From: Chitinophaga pinensis | GTDB taxonomy: Bacteria; Bacteroidota; Bacteroidia; NS11-12g; UBA955 | DNA length: 64,000 nt | Reading direction: 5' to 3' | NCBI GenBank assembly: GCA_945877575.1 | Contig: CAMDUE010000001.1 | Location: 124,001 to 188,000, forward strand | Part shown: positions 30,368 to 40,322 of the stretch, piece after piece | Numbering within the stretch: position 1 is the stretch's first letter | Layout: every line of letters starts with the position of its first letter | Program-made: the position numbers and the translations under genes | The notes under the pieces: model-generated | Database searches by the model: none | Told to the model about the DNA's origin: nothing | The model's input: the letters and a program-made list of their open reading frames with translations, nothing else

Positions 30368-30931
30368 TTAAAGATTGGTTTTAAAGAGTTTAACGGCAAT
30401 TGCCAATAGAATTATTCCGAAGAATTTTCGCATCACCATCATTCCTGATTTTCCAATTTTACGCTCAAACCATCCGGTTGCATTCAGAACAATAAAAATC
30501 AATACCACATTTAGTATAATACCACTTAAAATAGTGGTTTTATCGTAAATCGCCTTTAATGATAATATAGTGGTAAGGGTTCCTGATCCTGCAATAATGG
30601 GGAAGGCTACAGGTACAATACTTCCAGCTTGAGTGTCAGGGTCATTTCTGAAAATATCAACACCTAGAACCATTTCAAGTCCCAAGATAAACATCACAAT
30701 GCTACCTGCTAAAGCAAAAGATGCCAGATCAATTCCCAAATATTTCAAGAAATATTCACCAATGAAAAGAAATCCAATCATCAGTGCCGAACTAGCTAAC
30801 GTAACCTTTCCAGGATGAATGTCAGGTATTTTTCTTTTTAAACTCACTAAAATTGGCACTGCACCGAGAATATCTATTACCGCAAATAGGGTAAAAAACA
30901 CAGTAATCACTTCATTGATATTTATATTCAT
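30368..30931 (-). CDS. MarC family membrane protein
   Basis: Six TM pattern; VVFFTLFAVIDILGAVP; VPVAFPIIAGSGTLTTILSL. Confidence 0.9.
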   Translation of the reverse strand: MNININEVITVFFTLFAVIDILGAVPILVSLKRKIPDIHPGKVTLASSALMIGFLFIGEYFLKYLGIDLASFALAGSIVMFILGLEMVLGVDIFRNDPDTQAGSIVPVAFPIIAGSGTLTTILSLKAIYDKTTILSGIILNVVLIFIVLNATGWFERKIGKSGMMVMRKFFGIILLAIAVKLFKTNL

Positions 30932-30934
30932 GGC

Positions 30935-31744
30935 TTATTTGAATGGGCTATCGGGTTCTTTAGAAATTACATTATAGGTCAATCTATCTGCAAGTTTTGG
31001 AAACCATTTATTGATAAATACGGCTAATTTCCCTTGAAGAGTCATGATGATGTACCAACGTTTTTGTTTTATTCCATTCCAAATTTCAACGGCAACAGCT
31101 TCAGAACTCATCAATTTAGTTTCATTTAAAGGTGTTTCACCTTGGGCCACACCTTGAGAATTCAGAGCTGACTTTCTGATATTTGATTCAGTATAGCCAG
31201 GACAAGCAATCATCACATGGAGTCCAGTTTTTAAATTCTCATTCCGCAGACTTTCTAAAAATCCTTGCAATGCAAATTTACTTGCGCTGTATCCTGTTCT
31301 AGCTGGCAAACCTTTAAAACCTGCGATAGAAGAAACCCCAACAATAGACCCTTTAGATTGTAATATGAATGGCAAAGCGAACTTGGTACAATAAACAGAT
31401 CCCCAAAAATTGATATTCATAAGTTCTTTTAGAACAGGAATTTCAGTTTCATTGAAAAGGCCCCTCATAGATATCCCAGCATTGTTGATTAACACATCAA
31501 TATGTTGGTGTTTAGAAATGCCTTCTTCAATAAAAAGTTTACAATCGGATTCTTGACTTACATCGGTCACAGAATAGGTTGAAAGGATACCAAATTGGGT
31601 ATTTATTTTTTGGCAAATTTCTCTGAGAGCACTTTCATTACGTGCGGCAAGATGGGTGGCATATCCTTCATGAGCAGCCCTAAAAGCCAACGCCTTACCA
31701 ATACCACTAGAGGCACCTGTGATGAAAGCAACTTTTACTTCCAT
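30935..31744 (-). CDS. Short-chain dehydrogenase/reductase
   Basis: AFITGASSGIGKALA; INNAGIS; YSASKFAL. Confidence 0.93.
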   Translation of the reverse strand: MEVKVAFITGASSGIGKALAFRAAHEGYATHLAARNESALREICQKINTQFGILSTYSVTDVSQESDCKLFIEEGISKHQHIDVLINNAGISMRGLFNETEIPVLKELMNINFWGSVYCTKFALPFILQSKGSIVGVSSIAGFKGLPARTGYSASKFALQGFLESLRNENLKTGLHVMIACPGYTESNIRKSALNSQGVAQGETPLNETKLMSSEAVAVEIWNGIKQKRWYIIMTLQGKLAVFINKWFPKLADRLTYNVISKEPDSPFK

Positions 31745-32259
31745 TTAACTGAGCAGCCAACTGCAGGTACTTCAGGATAGTCAATATCTACACCATCAAG
31801 AGCGTATTCGATGGCATCTTCCAAGTAAACAGATGTTACAGTTGCTTCATTTTCCCAGCTATCATCAATGGCACCTTTGTAAACGAGTTCTCTTTTTGAG
31901 TTGAACAAGAAAACCTCAGGAGTTCTTTCTGCTCCCAATGCTTTTAGTACAGCTTGGTTTTCATCATGTAGATATTCAAAAGGAAATTGATGTTGAGTGG
32001 CTATGTCAACCATATTTGAAAAGCCATCTTGAGGATATTGAACCGCGTCATTTCCGCAAATAGCTACTATACCTAAATTATCTTCTTCGTATTTATGAGC
32101 TAACTTGATGATTCTATTCCAATAGGATTGTGAGTATTTGCAATGATTACACGTAACAATAACCAATAAAGCTGATTTGTCAGCATAATCAAACGAACTT
32201 ACATTTTTGCCCGAAACCGAAGGCAATTCAAACGGATTTAACACGTCTCCAATTATCAT
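31735..32259 (-). CDS. Thioredoxin-fold / AhpC-TSA-like protein
   Basis: VTCNHCKYSQSYW (CxxC), GAERTPEVFLFN. Confidence 0.8.
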   Translation of the reverse strand: MIIGDVLNPFELPSVSGKNVSSFDYADKSALLVIVTCNHCKYSQSYWNRIIKLAHKYEEDNLGIVAICGNDAVQYPQDGFSNMVDIATQHQFPFEYLHDENQAVLKALGAERTPEVFLFNSKRELVYKGAIDDSWENEATVTSVYLEDAIEYALDGVDIDYPEVPAVGCSVKWK

Positions 32260-32369
32260 GATAAGTCAAATTTAAAGAGTAATTCCTTAATTTATCAGCA
32301 ATGGGGATAAATCCTGCATTCGGTGTATAAAATGGGGTTGTTTTGATTGTTGGATTAAAATACTTCGTT

Positions 32370-32377
32370 TTAATTTG
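32370..32377 (+). promoter_or_regulatory. -7-like box TTAATTTG, 4 nt before dnaX GTG; TTG 20 nt upstream
   Basis: TTG (32347-32349) - N20 - TTAATTTG. Confidence 0.5.
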
Positions 32378-32381
32378 CAGT

Positions 32382-34043
32382 GTGCAACAATTTATAGTTT
32401 CTGCTCGAAAATACCGTCCAATGTCGTTTGACGATGTTGTTGGGCAAAAGCATGTAGCTGAAACGCTCATGCACGAGATCAAGAACAATAAATTAGCGCA
32501 AGCCTTTTTATTTACCGGGCCTAGAGGAGTTGGAAAAACTACCTGTGCGAGAATCTTAGCGAAGGTGATCAATACCACCGATGTGGTAAATGAAAACCAT
32601 GATTTTGCTTTTAATGTTTTCGAATTAGATGCTGCCTCGAATAATTCAGTTGATGACATGCGTCATTTGATGGATCAAGTTCGTATTCCACCGCAAGTTG
32701 GAAAATACAAAGTGTATATTATTGACGAGGTTCATATGTTATCTACAGCGGCATTCAATGCTTTCTTGAAGACATTAGAAGAGCCTCCGAGCTATGCAAT
32801 TTTTATTCTGGCCACAACAGAAAGACACAAAATTCTTCCAACCATATTAAGCAGGTGCCAAGTCTTTAATTTTAACCGAATTTTAGTAACCGATATGGTG
32901 AAACATTTGGTTGGAATTGCTGATAAGGAAGGAATTAAAGTTAGCGAAGACGCACTTCACCTCATTGCACGAAAAGCAGATGGTGGATTGAGAGATGCTC
33001 TAAGTATGTTTGATCAGTTGGTGAGCTTTTCTGGAGGTGAAATCACCTATGAGAAAGCCGTAGAAATGTTGAGTATTCTTGATATGGATACGTATTTTTC
33101 GTTGGCAGACAATATGCTCAACAATGATTCATCCTCTGCTTTATTAACCATCAATTCGGTACTTAATCAAGGATTTGACGCTTCTCTGATTACCAGTGGA
33201 ATGTCTCAGCATTTCAGAAATCTGATAGTTAGTCTCGACCCAATGACGAATTCATTATTGGATGTTTCTGAGTCATTCAAAGAAAAATATAAAGATCAAT
33301 CAAGCAAATTCGATATTCATTTCTTGCTCAATGCTTTAAATATTTCAAATGAAGCAGATGAGAAATATAGAATATCCCGAAATCATCGCCTTCTCATTGA
33401 ATTGATGATTTTGAAATTGGTGAATCTTCGTTCTTTCATGAAAGATATTCCCAATCTAAATGATCTAAAAAAAAAACTAGCTGATACATCAGCAACTCCA
33501 TCAACAAAATCACCTCAGACAGCTTCATTTAAAACAGCTCCATCCATAAAAGAAGATGTAGTAAAAAAAGTTGAGTCCACTCGAATGGGAATACTCAGTA
33601 GGGAAGCATTCAAACAAAAAAAGCAATCTTCTGTTGAAAATTCTCAAGATTCCATAGAAGAACTCCCCATACTTTTAGAAGCAGATTCCAAGCCAATCGA
33701 ACAGTTAGATATAGGTAAGATTATAGCTGAAATTGTAAAGAAACAAGGTCCAAGAATCGCTGGTTTGTTGAATTCAATTAAAACGGAATTACACGATGAA
33801 ACTTTGAAATTCATAGTTAGTTCCAAAATGCATATTCATACAATTGAAGAAATAAGACTTGAGTTACTTAAGGAGCTCAATCTACTTTCCAATGGTAGAA
33901 TCAAACAAATATTAGTAGAAATGGGAGAGGTGGAAGCCGTATCCCGAAAACCCTATACAGACAAAGAAAAATTGGAGTTTTTAATGTCCAAACACCCTCT
34001 GCTTCAAGAAGCAATTGAAAAACTTCAATTGCGATTGCCTTAA
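32382..34043 (+). CDS. dnaX: DNA polymerase III gamma/tau subunit (likely GTG start; ORF-track start 32343)
   Basis: VQQFIVSARKYRPMSFDDVVGQKHV; GPRGVGKTTCARI; IIDEVHMLSTAAFNAFLKTLEEPP. Contains A10 run at 33467-33476 (see findings). Confidence 0.95.
   Translation: MQQFIVSARKYRPMSFDDVVGQKHVAETLMHEIKNNKLAQAFLFTGPRGVGKTTCARILAKVINTTDVVNENHDFAFNVFELDAASNNSVDDMRHLMDQVRIPPQVGKYKVYIIDEVHMLSTAAFNAFLKTLEEPPSYAIFILATTERHKILPTILSRCQVFNFNRILVTDMVKHLVGIADKEGIKVSEDALHLIARKADGGLRDALSMFDQLVSFSGGEITYEKAVEMLSILDMDTYFSLADNMLNNDSSSALLTINSVLNQGFDASLITSGMSQHFRNLIVSLDPMTNSLLDVSESFKEKYKDQSSKFDIHFLLNALNISNEADEKYRISRNHRLLIELMILKLVNLRSFMKDIPNLNDLKKKLADTSATPSTKSPQTASFKTAPSIKEDVVKKVESTRMGILSREAFKQKKQSSVENSQDSIEELPILLEADSKPIEQLDIGKIIAEIVKKQGPRIAGLLNSIKTELHDETLKFIVSSKMHIHTIEEIRLELLKELNLLSNGRIKQILVEMGEVEAVSRKPYTDKEKLEFLMSKHPLLQEAIEKLQLRLP
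33467..33493 (+). other. Candidate dnaX frameshift/slippage element: A10 run plus hairpin GCTGA-TACA-TCAGC
   Basis: Codons cta aaa aaa aaa cta gct gat aca tca gca; A AAA AAA heptamer in zero-frame phase; stem at 33480-33493. Confidence 0.75.
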
Positions 34044-34079
34044 GTCGGTCTTTTTATCGTTATTTTGTATCAAATTAGT

Positions 34080-35252
34080 ATGAAGGAGGGGTTAAATATT
34101 TCCTTTGAAAACACTGAAATTGCCTTCAATGGCAAGTCTCTCAGTGACTTGAAGAAAGCTAAAACACTGTTTAAATCATTTGATTACCCAATTCTATTGA
34201 AATGGGGGCCTGCCTTGGCGCAAATTGCTGTTCGCTTGGGATTTAAATTTGTTATAAAGAATACCATCTTTGAGCAGTTTTGTGGTGGTGAAAATATCCA
34301 AGAATGCAATCAAGCCATTTCTTCCCTTTCGTCTAGGAATGTAGGTACCATTCTAGATTATTCTGTTGAAGGAGAAGATAATGAAACCGTATTCAATGAA
34401 ACTTGTGCGGAAATCATTAAAACCATTGAAAAAGCAAAGAATAACAAAGACATTCCTTTTTCGGTATTTAAGGTTACCGGAATAGTTTCATCTAAAATTC
34501 TTGAAAAAGTATCCTCTTCCCAAGAATTATCAAAATCTGAACAATCAGAATGGAATGATGGTATAGAAAGATTCTACAAAATTTGTAAAACTGCATTTGA
34601 CTTGAAAGTAAGACTTTTTGTGGACGCAGAAGAATCTTGGATTCAAAAAGCCATTGATGATTTGGCGGAAGATGCTATGAGATCTTACAATCAAGATCAA
34701 TGCATCATTTATAACACACTCCAAATGTATAGACATGATCGTCTACAATATTTAAAAAATCAACTTTCCTCTGGTAATCATTATCTCGGATTCAAATTGG
34801 TTCGTGGAGCATATATGGAAAAAGAACGTTCTAGAGCCATTGAATTTAATTATCCAAGTCCTATTCAACCCAACAAAGAAGCAACAGATAAAGATTATAA
34901 TGAAGCTGTTGATCTGTGTATTCAAAAAATCAATCGTGTTTCAATCTGTATTGGCACTCATAATGAGCTTAGTTCCATTTTGGGAGCAAAGAAAATGAGT
35001 GAACTAAACATAGACCCAACAGATACCCGTGTTTTCTTCTCGCAATTATTAGGTATGAGTGATCACATTAGTTTTAATCTATCAAATTCAGGTTATAAAG
35101 TGGCTAAATATGTACCTTATGGTCCTGTTTTAGCAGTTATTCCTTATTTGACGCGAAGAGCTCAAGAAAACTCTGGAATGGCCGGCCAAATGGGCAGAGA
35201 ATTAGGACTTATCAATCAAGAAATTCAAAGAAGGTCAAATCTAAAATCTTGA
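34080..35252 (+). CDS. Proline dehydrogenase
   Basis: LFVDAEESWIQ; LGFKLVRGAYMEKER; RRAQENSGMAGQMGRE. Confidence 0.92.
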   Translation: MKEGLNISFENTEIAFNGKSLSDLKKAKTLFKSFDYPILLKWGPALAQIAVRLGFKFVIKNTIFEQFCGGENIQECNQAISSLSSRNVGTILDYSVEGEDNETVFNETCAEIIKTIEKAKNNKDIPFSVFKVTGIVSSKILEKVSSSQELSKSEQSEWNDGIERFYKICKTAFDLKVRLFVDAEESWIQKAIDDLAEDAMRSYNQDQCIIYNTLQMYRHDRLQYLKNQLSSGNHYLGFKLVRGAYMEKERSRAIEFNYPSPIQPNKEATDKDYNEAVDLCIQKINRVSICIGTHNELSSILGAKKMSELNIDPTDTRVFFSQLLGMSDHISFNLSNSGYKVAKYVPYGPVLAVIPYLTRRAQENSGMAGQMGRELGLINQEIQRRSNLKS

Positions 35253-36340
35253 AACACTTAAATAAATATCGAATCTTATTCTTTTTCGCGTCGGCTTTGG
35301 TGCTGTATTCTTTAATTGGTGGTCTAACCATAAAATTAAAGCCTGGTATCTCTGCTGTTGATAAAACATTGATTAAATCTGACTCAATACAATTTTTGGG
35401 AATTGAACTTTATAATTGTCCTGAAGAAATAAAGATCAATAGACTAGTAGTAGTAAAAAAAGATCTACTTTGGGAAACTCCCGGAAGTCAGCTTATTCGT
35501 AAAGATAAGACTCTAACTTCTCCAATTAGTATCAATTTAGGAAAGGCTTCATCTGGCTTATGCGATGTATTGCTGGAGGTAGAAACCAAAGAAAATACTC
35601 CATCATGGATGTATTTTCCACAAGCATTTTGGATTGAAAAATCAATGAGCGATACATTGTCAATAGGAAATGGCAAGGTCGCTACGTTGGAAGAGATTTC
35701 TAGTTCGGGGGAGCTTAAATTGATTGATGAAGTGGAATTTGGCTTTCCAAACAGAACCATTTTAAACGAAAGTATTCGCAATCTTCTGTATCATGTACCC
35801 ATGTGGTTCAGTATGATTTTCTTGTTAGGTGTTTCAGCTATAGCTTCAATACTTTATTTAAGAAAAGGCGACATGTTCTATGATTTACTGTCAGATAGCT
35901 TTTTAAAAATAGGAATATTAAACGGCATTTTGGGATGTTTGACGGGTGCTGCATGGGCAAGGGTAACTTGGCAAAGTTGGTGGCCAGCCGAAGATCCTAA
36001 GTTAAATGGAGTTGCAATAGGTTTGTCTATGTACCTTGCATATTTGATATTAAGATCTTCCATTCAAGACCCATACCAAAAGGCGAGAATTTCTTCTGTA
36101 TATAGTGTCTTGATTTATCCAATTTTTATGGCATTGATTGCCATAATGCCCAAGCTTACTGAGGGTTCACTTCATCCTGGTTCTGGTGGATCTGTTGGTT
36201 TTAATCAATACGATCTTGACAATACCTTGAGAATGTTCTTTTATCCCGCTATTTTGGGTTGGATAGGAGTATTTAGTTGGATAGCCATTATGCGGATTAG
36301 AATTAAAAAACTCGAAGAATTAACCTTAGAACAAGACTAG
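35249..36340 (+). CDS. CcmC/CcsA-like cytochrome c maturation protein with large extracytoplasmic insertion (TTG start)
   Basis: RNLLYHVPMWFSMIFLLG; LTGAAWARVTWQSWWPAEDPKLNG; upstream of ccmD/ccmE/ccmF-like genes. Confidence 0.8.
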   Translation: MKHLNKYRILFFFASALVLYSLIGGLTIKLKPGISAVDKTLIKSDSIQFLGIELYNCPEEIKINRLVVVKKDLLWETPGSQLIRKDKTLTSPISINLGKASSGLCDVLLEVETKENTPSWMYFPQAFWIEKSMSDTLSIGNGKVATLEEISSSGELKLIDEVEFGFPNRTILNESIRNLLYHVPMWFSMIFLLGVSAIASILYLRKGDMFYDLLSDSFLKIGILNGILGCLTGAAWARVTWQSWWPAEDPKLNGVAIGLSMYLAYLILRSSIQDPYQKARISSVYSVLIYPIFMALIAIMPKLTEGSLHPGSGGSVGFNQYDLDNTLRMFFYPAILGWIGVFSWIAIMRIRIKKLEELTLEQD

Positions 36341-36341
36341 A

Positions 36342-36503
36342 ATGAATATTTTCCAAACATCAGATAAAGCAGCAAAATTGCTCGCTAACAATGCTAAGTT
36401 TAACGTGGTTATTGCCGTTCTGTCGATTATCTTCATTGGCATAGTCATTTATTTAGTAAAATTGGACCGAAAAGTTTCCAAACTAGAAAAGAACCAAAAA
36501 TGA
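36342..36503 (+). CDS. CcmD-like small membrane protein (53 aa), missing from the ORF track
   Basis: Own translation: MNIFQTSDKAAKLLANNAKFNVVIAVLSIIFIGIVIYLVKLDRKVSKLEKNQK; stop overlaps the ccmE start (ATGA). Confidence 0.75.
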   Translation: MNIFQTSDKAAKLLANNAKFNVVIAVLSIIFIGIVIYLVKLDRKVSKLEKNQK

Positions 36504-36910
36504 AACCATTACAAATTGCTTTAATCGTTATTGCTGGGCTTGGTGTTGCAAGCGTTGTAAGTTTATACGGCAATACCACAAAATACGTTTCATTCAAAGA
36601 AGCCGATCAACTTAAAGTTGAAAATCCAAATAAAAGTTACCACATTGCTTGCAAATTAAACAAGGCGAAACCCATAGTTTACGACGCTCAAAAAGATGCA
36701 AATCATTTGGAATTTACCGCTATAGATTCTTTGAATTTCGAAAAAAAGGTGATTTTTCTGCAACCAAAGCCCCAAGATTTAGAAAGAACAGAAACCATCG
36801 TAATTATTGGTAAAAGCCAAGGTGATTATTTTCTAGCAGAAACTATATTGAGCAAATGTCCTTCAAAATATGAAGACGCTCCTGTTAAACAAGCCTCTGT
36901 TTTAAACTGA
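36500..36910 (+). CDS. CcmE-like cytochrome c maturation protein
   Basis: N-terminal TM, CcmE position in the ccm cluster. Confidence 0.75.
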   Translation: MKPLQIALIVIAGLGVASVVSLYGNTTKYVSFKEADQLKVENPNKSYHIACKLNKAKPIVYDAQKDANHLEFTAIDSLNFEKKVIFLQPKPQDLERTETIVIIGKSQGDYFLAETILSKCPSKYEDAPVKQASVLN

Positions 36911-36911
36911 T

Positions 36912-39569
36912 ATGCTGACAATTTTATCGTCATTGCCCGTTAATAATAAGATGCCAGCATTTATCAACGAATGGCTTTGGCTCGGAAATCTTGGACATTC
37001 ATTTGTTGTTATTAGCTTCATCGCTACATTGCTATTTAGTTATTTTTATTTCCAAGATGCGCGTTCAGAAAATATCACATTGAAAAAATGGGCTAGAAAT
37101 TTTCTGTATTTGCATTCTTTCTCTATCGTTGCAGTATTCTCAATTTTATTCGCCATCATATTTTTTCATCGGTATGAATTCTTCTACGCTTGGAGACATT
37201 CAAGCAATGCACTTCCAGTGTATTACATGATTTCATGTTTTTGGGAAGGACAGGAAGGGTCATTTTTGTTGTGGATTTTTTGGAATTCTATCATTGCACT
37301 TATTTTAAGACGCTCCGCAGGAAAATGGGAGAGCCCGGTCATCGCCATTATTGGATTAGGACAAATTGCATTAGGTTCCATGCTTCTAGGTTTTCATTGG
37401 GGTGACCTCAAAATAGGTAGCAGCCCGTTTGACTTATTAAGAGATGTTAGACCCGAATTCTTGAATATTCCTATCCTTGGTAGTATTGGCGTTGAAAATT
37501 ATTTACAAGTATTTAAAGACGGTAATGGCCTAAACAAGTTGCTACAAAACTATTGGATGGTCATTCATCCGCCCACATTGTTCCTTGGATTTGCATTGGC
37601 CATTGTGCCTTTTGCATACAGTGTTGCGGCTCTTTGGAAAAGAGATCAAAGATCTTGGATACATCCTGCAATCATTTGGAGTATCGCTTGTGTAGGTATT
37701 CTGGGTGCCGGAATTATTATGGGTGGATTTTGGGCATACGAGAGTTTATCTTTCGGGGGATATTGGGCCTGGGATCCTGTTGAGAATGCATCTTTATTGC
37801 CCTGGTTGATCATGACATCTGCTTTGCATATGTTGCTAATCAGCAAAAACACAGGAAGACATTTATTTACTTCTCATTTATTGACACAAATTTCGTTTTG
37901 GCTTGTTCTTTACGCCACTTTTTTAACCAGAAGCGGAATATTAGGAGAGGCAAGCGTTCACTCGTTTACTGATTTGGGACTCAGCGGACAATTACTGTTG
38001 TTTTTGTTTGGATTTATTGGACTATCAACGGCAGTATCTTTCGTAAATACTGATAAACGATTAAAATTCACGATTGCAATATTAGCATTTTTTGCGTTAG
38101 TCGTTATAGCATCTTATTCAATACCTGCAAGTTGGAAAGATAATTACACAACGGCAATTAAATACATTGGCATTGGACTATTCGTAGCTGTTTTGGGTTT
38201 GTATTTGAAAAACTTGTATAAATCTCAAAAAACCGAATTAGCAGATGAACACTTATTGAGCCGTGAATTTTGGATATTTCTAGGTTCATTGTTCATCATA
38301 TTGTCACTGGTTCAAGTTTTTAGCGCTACTTCCATTCCAGTTTTCAATAAATTGTTTGGGTTAATAAATGCAGTGCCTCAAGCACAAGATTACAACAACA
38401 TCCAACTTTGGATGGCGATGCCCATCATGTTGTTAATGTCGGTTGGACAATATTTCAGATATAAAGAAACTCAATGGACCGATCTTTTGCGTGATTTAAA
38501 ATGGCCAGCAATCATCAGTATCATTGCCTTCGGTGCGCTTACTTGGGGTTTTGAAATTGAAGAATTTCCATTTATTCTCTTTTTGTTCTTTGGAGTTTTA
38601 CTTAGTGGATTGAATTTTGCATTTCTATTTAGAAAAAGAAAAAATCAAGTACTAAGATGGGGAGCATCAATCTCCCATTTTGGATTTGGTGTTTTGTTAA
38701 TCGGTGTTTTGGTTTCATCTGTTAAGAAGAACGTTCTTACAACTTCACAAGAAGGCATTAATCTTGCGCCGGAACACGATCAATCGGGGAAAATCGATGA
38801 AAAAGGCATCCAATTCAACAGAGAAAATAAAATTCTTTATCAAGGTGAGCCCGTGGATTTGATTGGTTATAAAGCAGTTTATTTGGGATCTAAAAAAGGG
38901 ATTCATTACGATTCATTGGATGAATTCTTTACGGTGTCATTTGTATCGAAAACCAATCCGAAAGATTCATTTAAACTTGTCCCCAAAACTCAGAATAATC
39001 CTCAAATGGGCCTATTGGCTGAGCCATCTACCAAGCATTACTTGCACAAAGATGTTTTTACGCATGTCAATTATCAAAGCGGGATGGATAAGACAGAACC
39101 TTACAGTTCTTTCAAGTTAGACACTCTTTATGTAGGACAAAAAGGGACTAGTTCTTCTGGTAAATGCCAATATATTGTGAAAGCAATTGAAAAAGCTAGC
39201 CGTGAAAATGGATTAGCATTGAGGTTGGAAGTAGAAGTTGAGAGATTGAATGAAAAGGAAATCATTCATCCCGAAATTCTAATTAATGAGCAAACTGGAA
39301 GTTTAGAATCATTACCGGTACAACTAGATAAACTTGGATTTTTCATGACCATCAATAGTTTTGATATTCAAGATCCAGATCCTTCAAAACAAAAAATAGC
39401 CTTTGTAGTTCAAACTGGCGAAAAGACTCCAGTCAAGAATTATATTGTTGTAAAGATTATTGAATTTCCATGGATAAACTTAGTTTGGTTTGGAACCATT
39501 ATCATGGTTATTGGTTTTGCATTCGCAATAATCGATAGAATCTTAGCTCAAAAAAGAGTCATGGCCTAA
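36912..39569 (+). CDS. CcmF-like heme lyase / CcsA domain protein
   Basis: GQEGSFLLW; HPPTLFLGF; GGYWAWDPVENASLLPWL; TRSGILGEASVHSF. Confidence 0.93.
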   Translation: MLTILSSLPVNNKMPAFINEWLWLGNLGHSFVVISFIATLLFSYFYFQDARSENITLKKWARNFLYLHSFSIVAVFSILFAIIFFHRYEFFYAWRHSSNALPVYYMISCFWEGQEGSFLLWIFWNSIIALILRRSAGKWESPVIAIIGLGQIALGSMLLGFHWGDLKIGSSPFDLLRDVRPEFLNIPILGSIGVENYLQVFKDGNGLNKLLQNYWMVIHPPTLFLGFALAIVPFAYSVAALWKRDQRSWIHPAIIWSIACVGILGAGIIMGGFWAYESLSFGGYWAWDPVENASLLPWLIMTSALHMLLISKNTGRHLFTSHLLTQISFWLVLYATFLTRSGILGEASVHSFTDLGLSGQLLLFLFGFIGLSTAVSFVNTDKRLKFTIAILAFFALVVIASYSIPASWKDNYTTAIKYIGIGLFVAVLGLYLKNLYKSQKTELADEHLLSREFWIFLGSLFIILSLVQVFSATSIPVFNKLFGLINAVPQAQDYNNIQLWMAMPIMLLMSVGQYFRYKETQWTDLLRDLKWPAIISIIAFGALTWGFEIEEFPFILFLFFGVLLSGLNFAFLFRKRKNQVLRWGASISHFGFGVLLIGVLVSSVKKNVLTTSQEGINLAPEHDQSGKIDEKGIQFNRENKILYQGEPVDLIGYKAVYLGSKKGIHYDSLDEFFTVSFVSKTNPKDSFKLVPKTQNNPQMGLLAEPSTKHYLHKDVFTHVNYQSGMDKTEPYSSFKLDTLYVGQKGTSSSGKCQYIVKAIEKASRENGLALRLEVEVERLNEKEIIHPEILINEQTGSLESLPVQLDKLGFFMTINSFDIQDPDPSKQKIAFVVQTGEKTPVKNYIVVKIIEFPWINLVWFGTIIMVIGFAFAIIDRILAQKRVMA

Positions 39570-39575
39570 AAATCT

Positions 39576-40310
39576 ATGAAAAACCATCCTATTTATATCA
39601 TTGGTAAAGGTAATTTAGGGTGGCATTTAGCTCAGTTATTTGAAATCAATCAAATAGAATCCAAAGGATGGTTGTCATCCAGAGAATCTTTGGAATGTTT
39701 TGATTTGACTAACGAAGCCATTCTATTTTTAACAGTATCAGATAGTGTGATTGAGAAAATCGTATGTGAATTACTCAATAAAAATAATCGGTTAATCATT
39801 GTTTACTGTAGTGGTTCGATTGATATTGTATCAAAATATCCAGAAAATGTAATTTGTTGGTATCCATTGTACTCCTTTACTAAAGGAATACCCGTTGACT
39901 GGAATAAAGTACCTGTATTTACTGAAATTGGAGATTCCTCAATTCAACAGATGATTGGGAATATAAATAAGCAGTTAAATATAAAATCAGTAGAGATTTC
40001 GGCAGAAATTCGTAAAAGACTTCATTTGTCAGCGGTTTTTATAAATAATTTTACCACGGCTTGTGCAATTGCTGCTAACACAGTACTAAATGATTCAAAA
40101 TTATTTACCTATTTATTGCCAATACTAAATCAAACCGTAGAAAAAATTTCAGACTACAACAGGGATGAATTGGTGAATATTCAAACGGGACCAGCAAAGA
40201 GAAGAGATGAAATTGTAATTGAAGAACATTTGGCATTATTAAAATCTTTAGCATCCGAACGTCAACTTTATGACGCTGTTTCTAAATATATTAAACAAAA
40301 AACAAAATAA
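39576..40310 (+). CDS. DUF2520 Rossmann-like protein
   Basis: IIGKGNLGWHLAQLF; C-terminal KISDYNRDELVNIQTGPAKRRDEIVIEEHLALL. Confidence 0.85.
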   Translation: MKNHPIYIIGKGNLGWHLAQLFEINQIESKGWLSSRESLECFDLTNEAILFLTVSDSVIEKIVCELLNKNNRLIIVYCSGSIDIVSKYPENVICWYPLYSFTKGIPVDWNKVPVFTEIGDSSIQQMIGNINKQLNIKSVEISAEIRKRLHLSAVFINNFTTACAIAANTVLNDSKLFTYLLPILNQTVEKISDYNRDELVNIQTGPAKRRDEIVIEEHLALLKSLASERQLYDAVSKYIKQKTK

Positions 40311-40322
40311 TTACTTGTTTTG

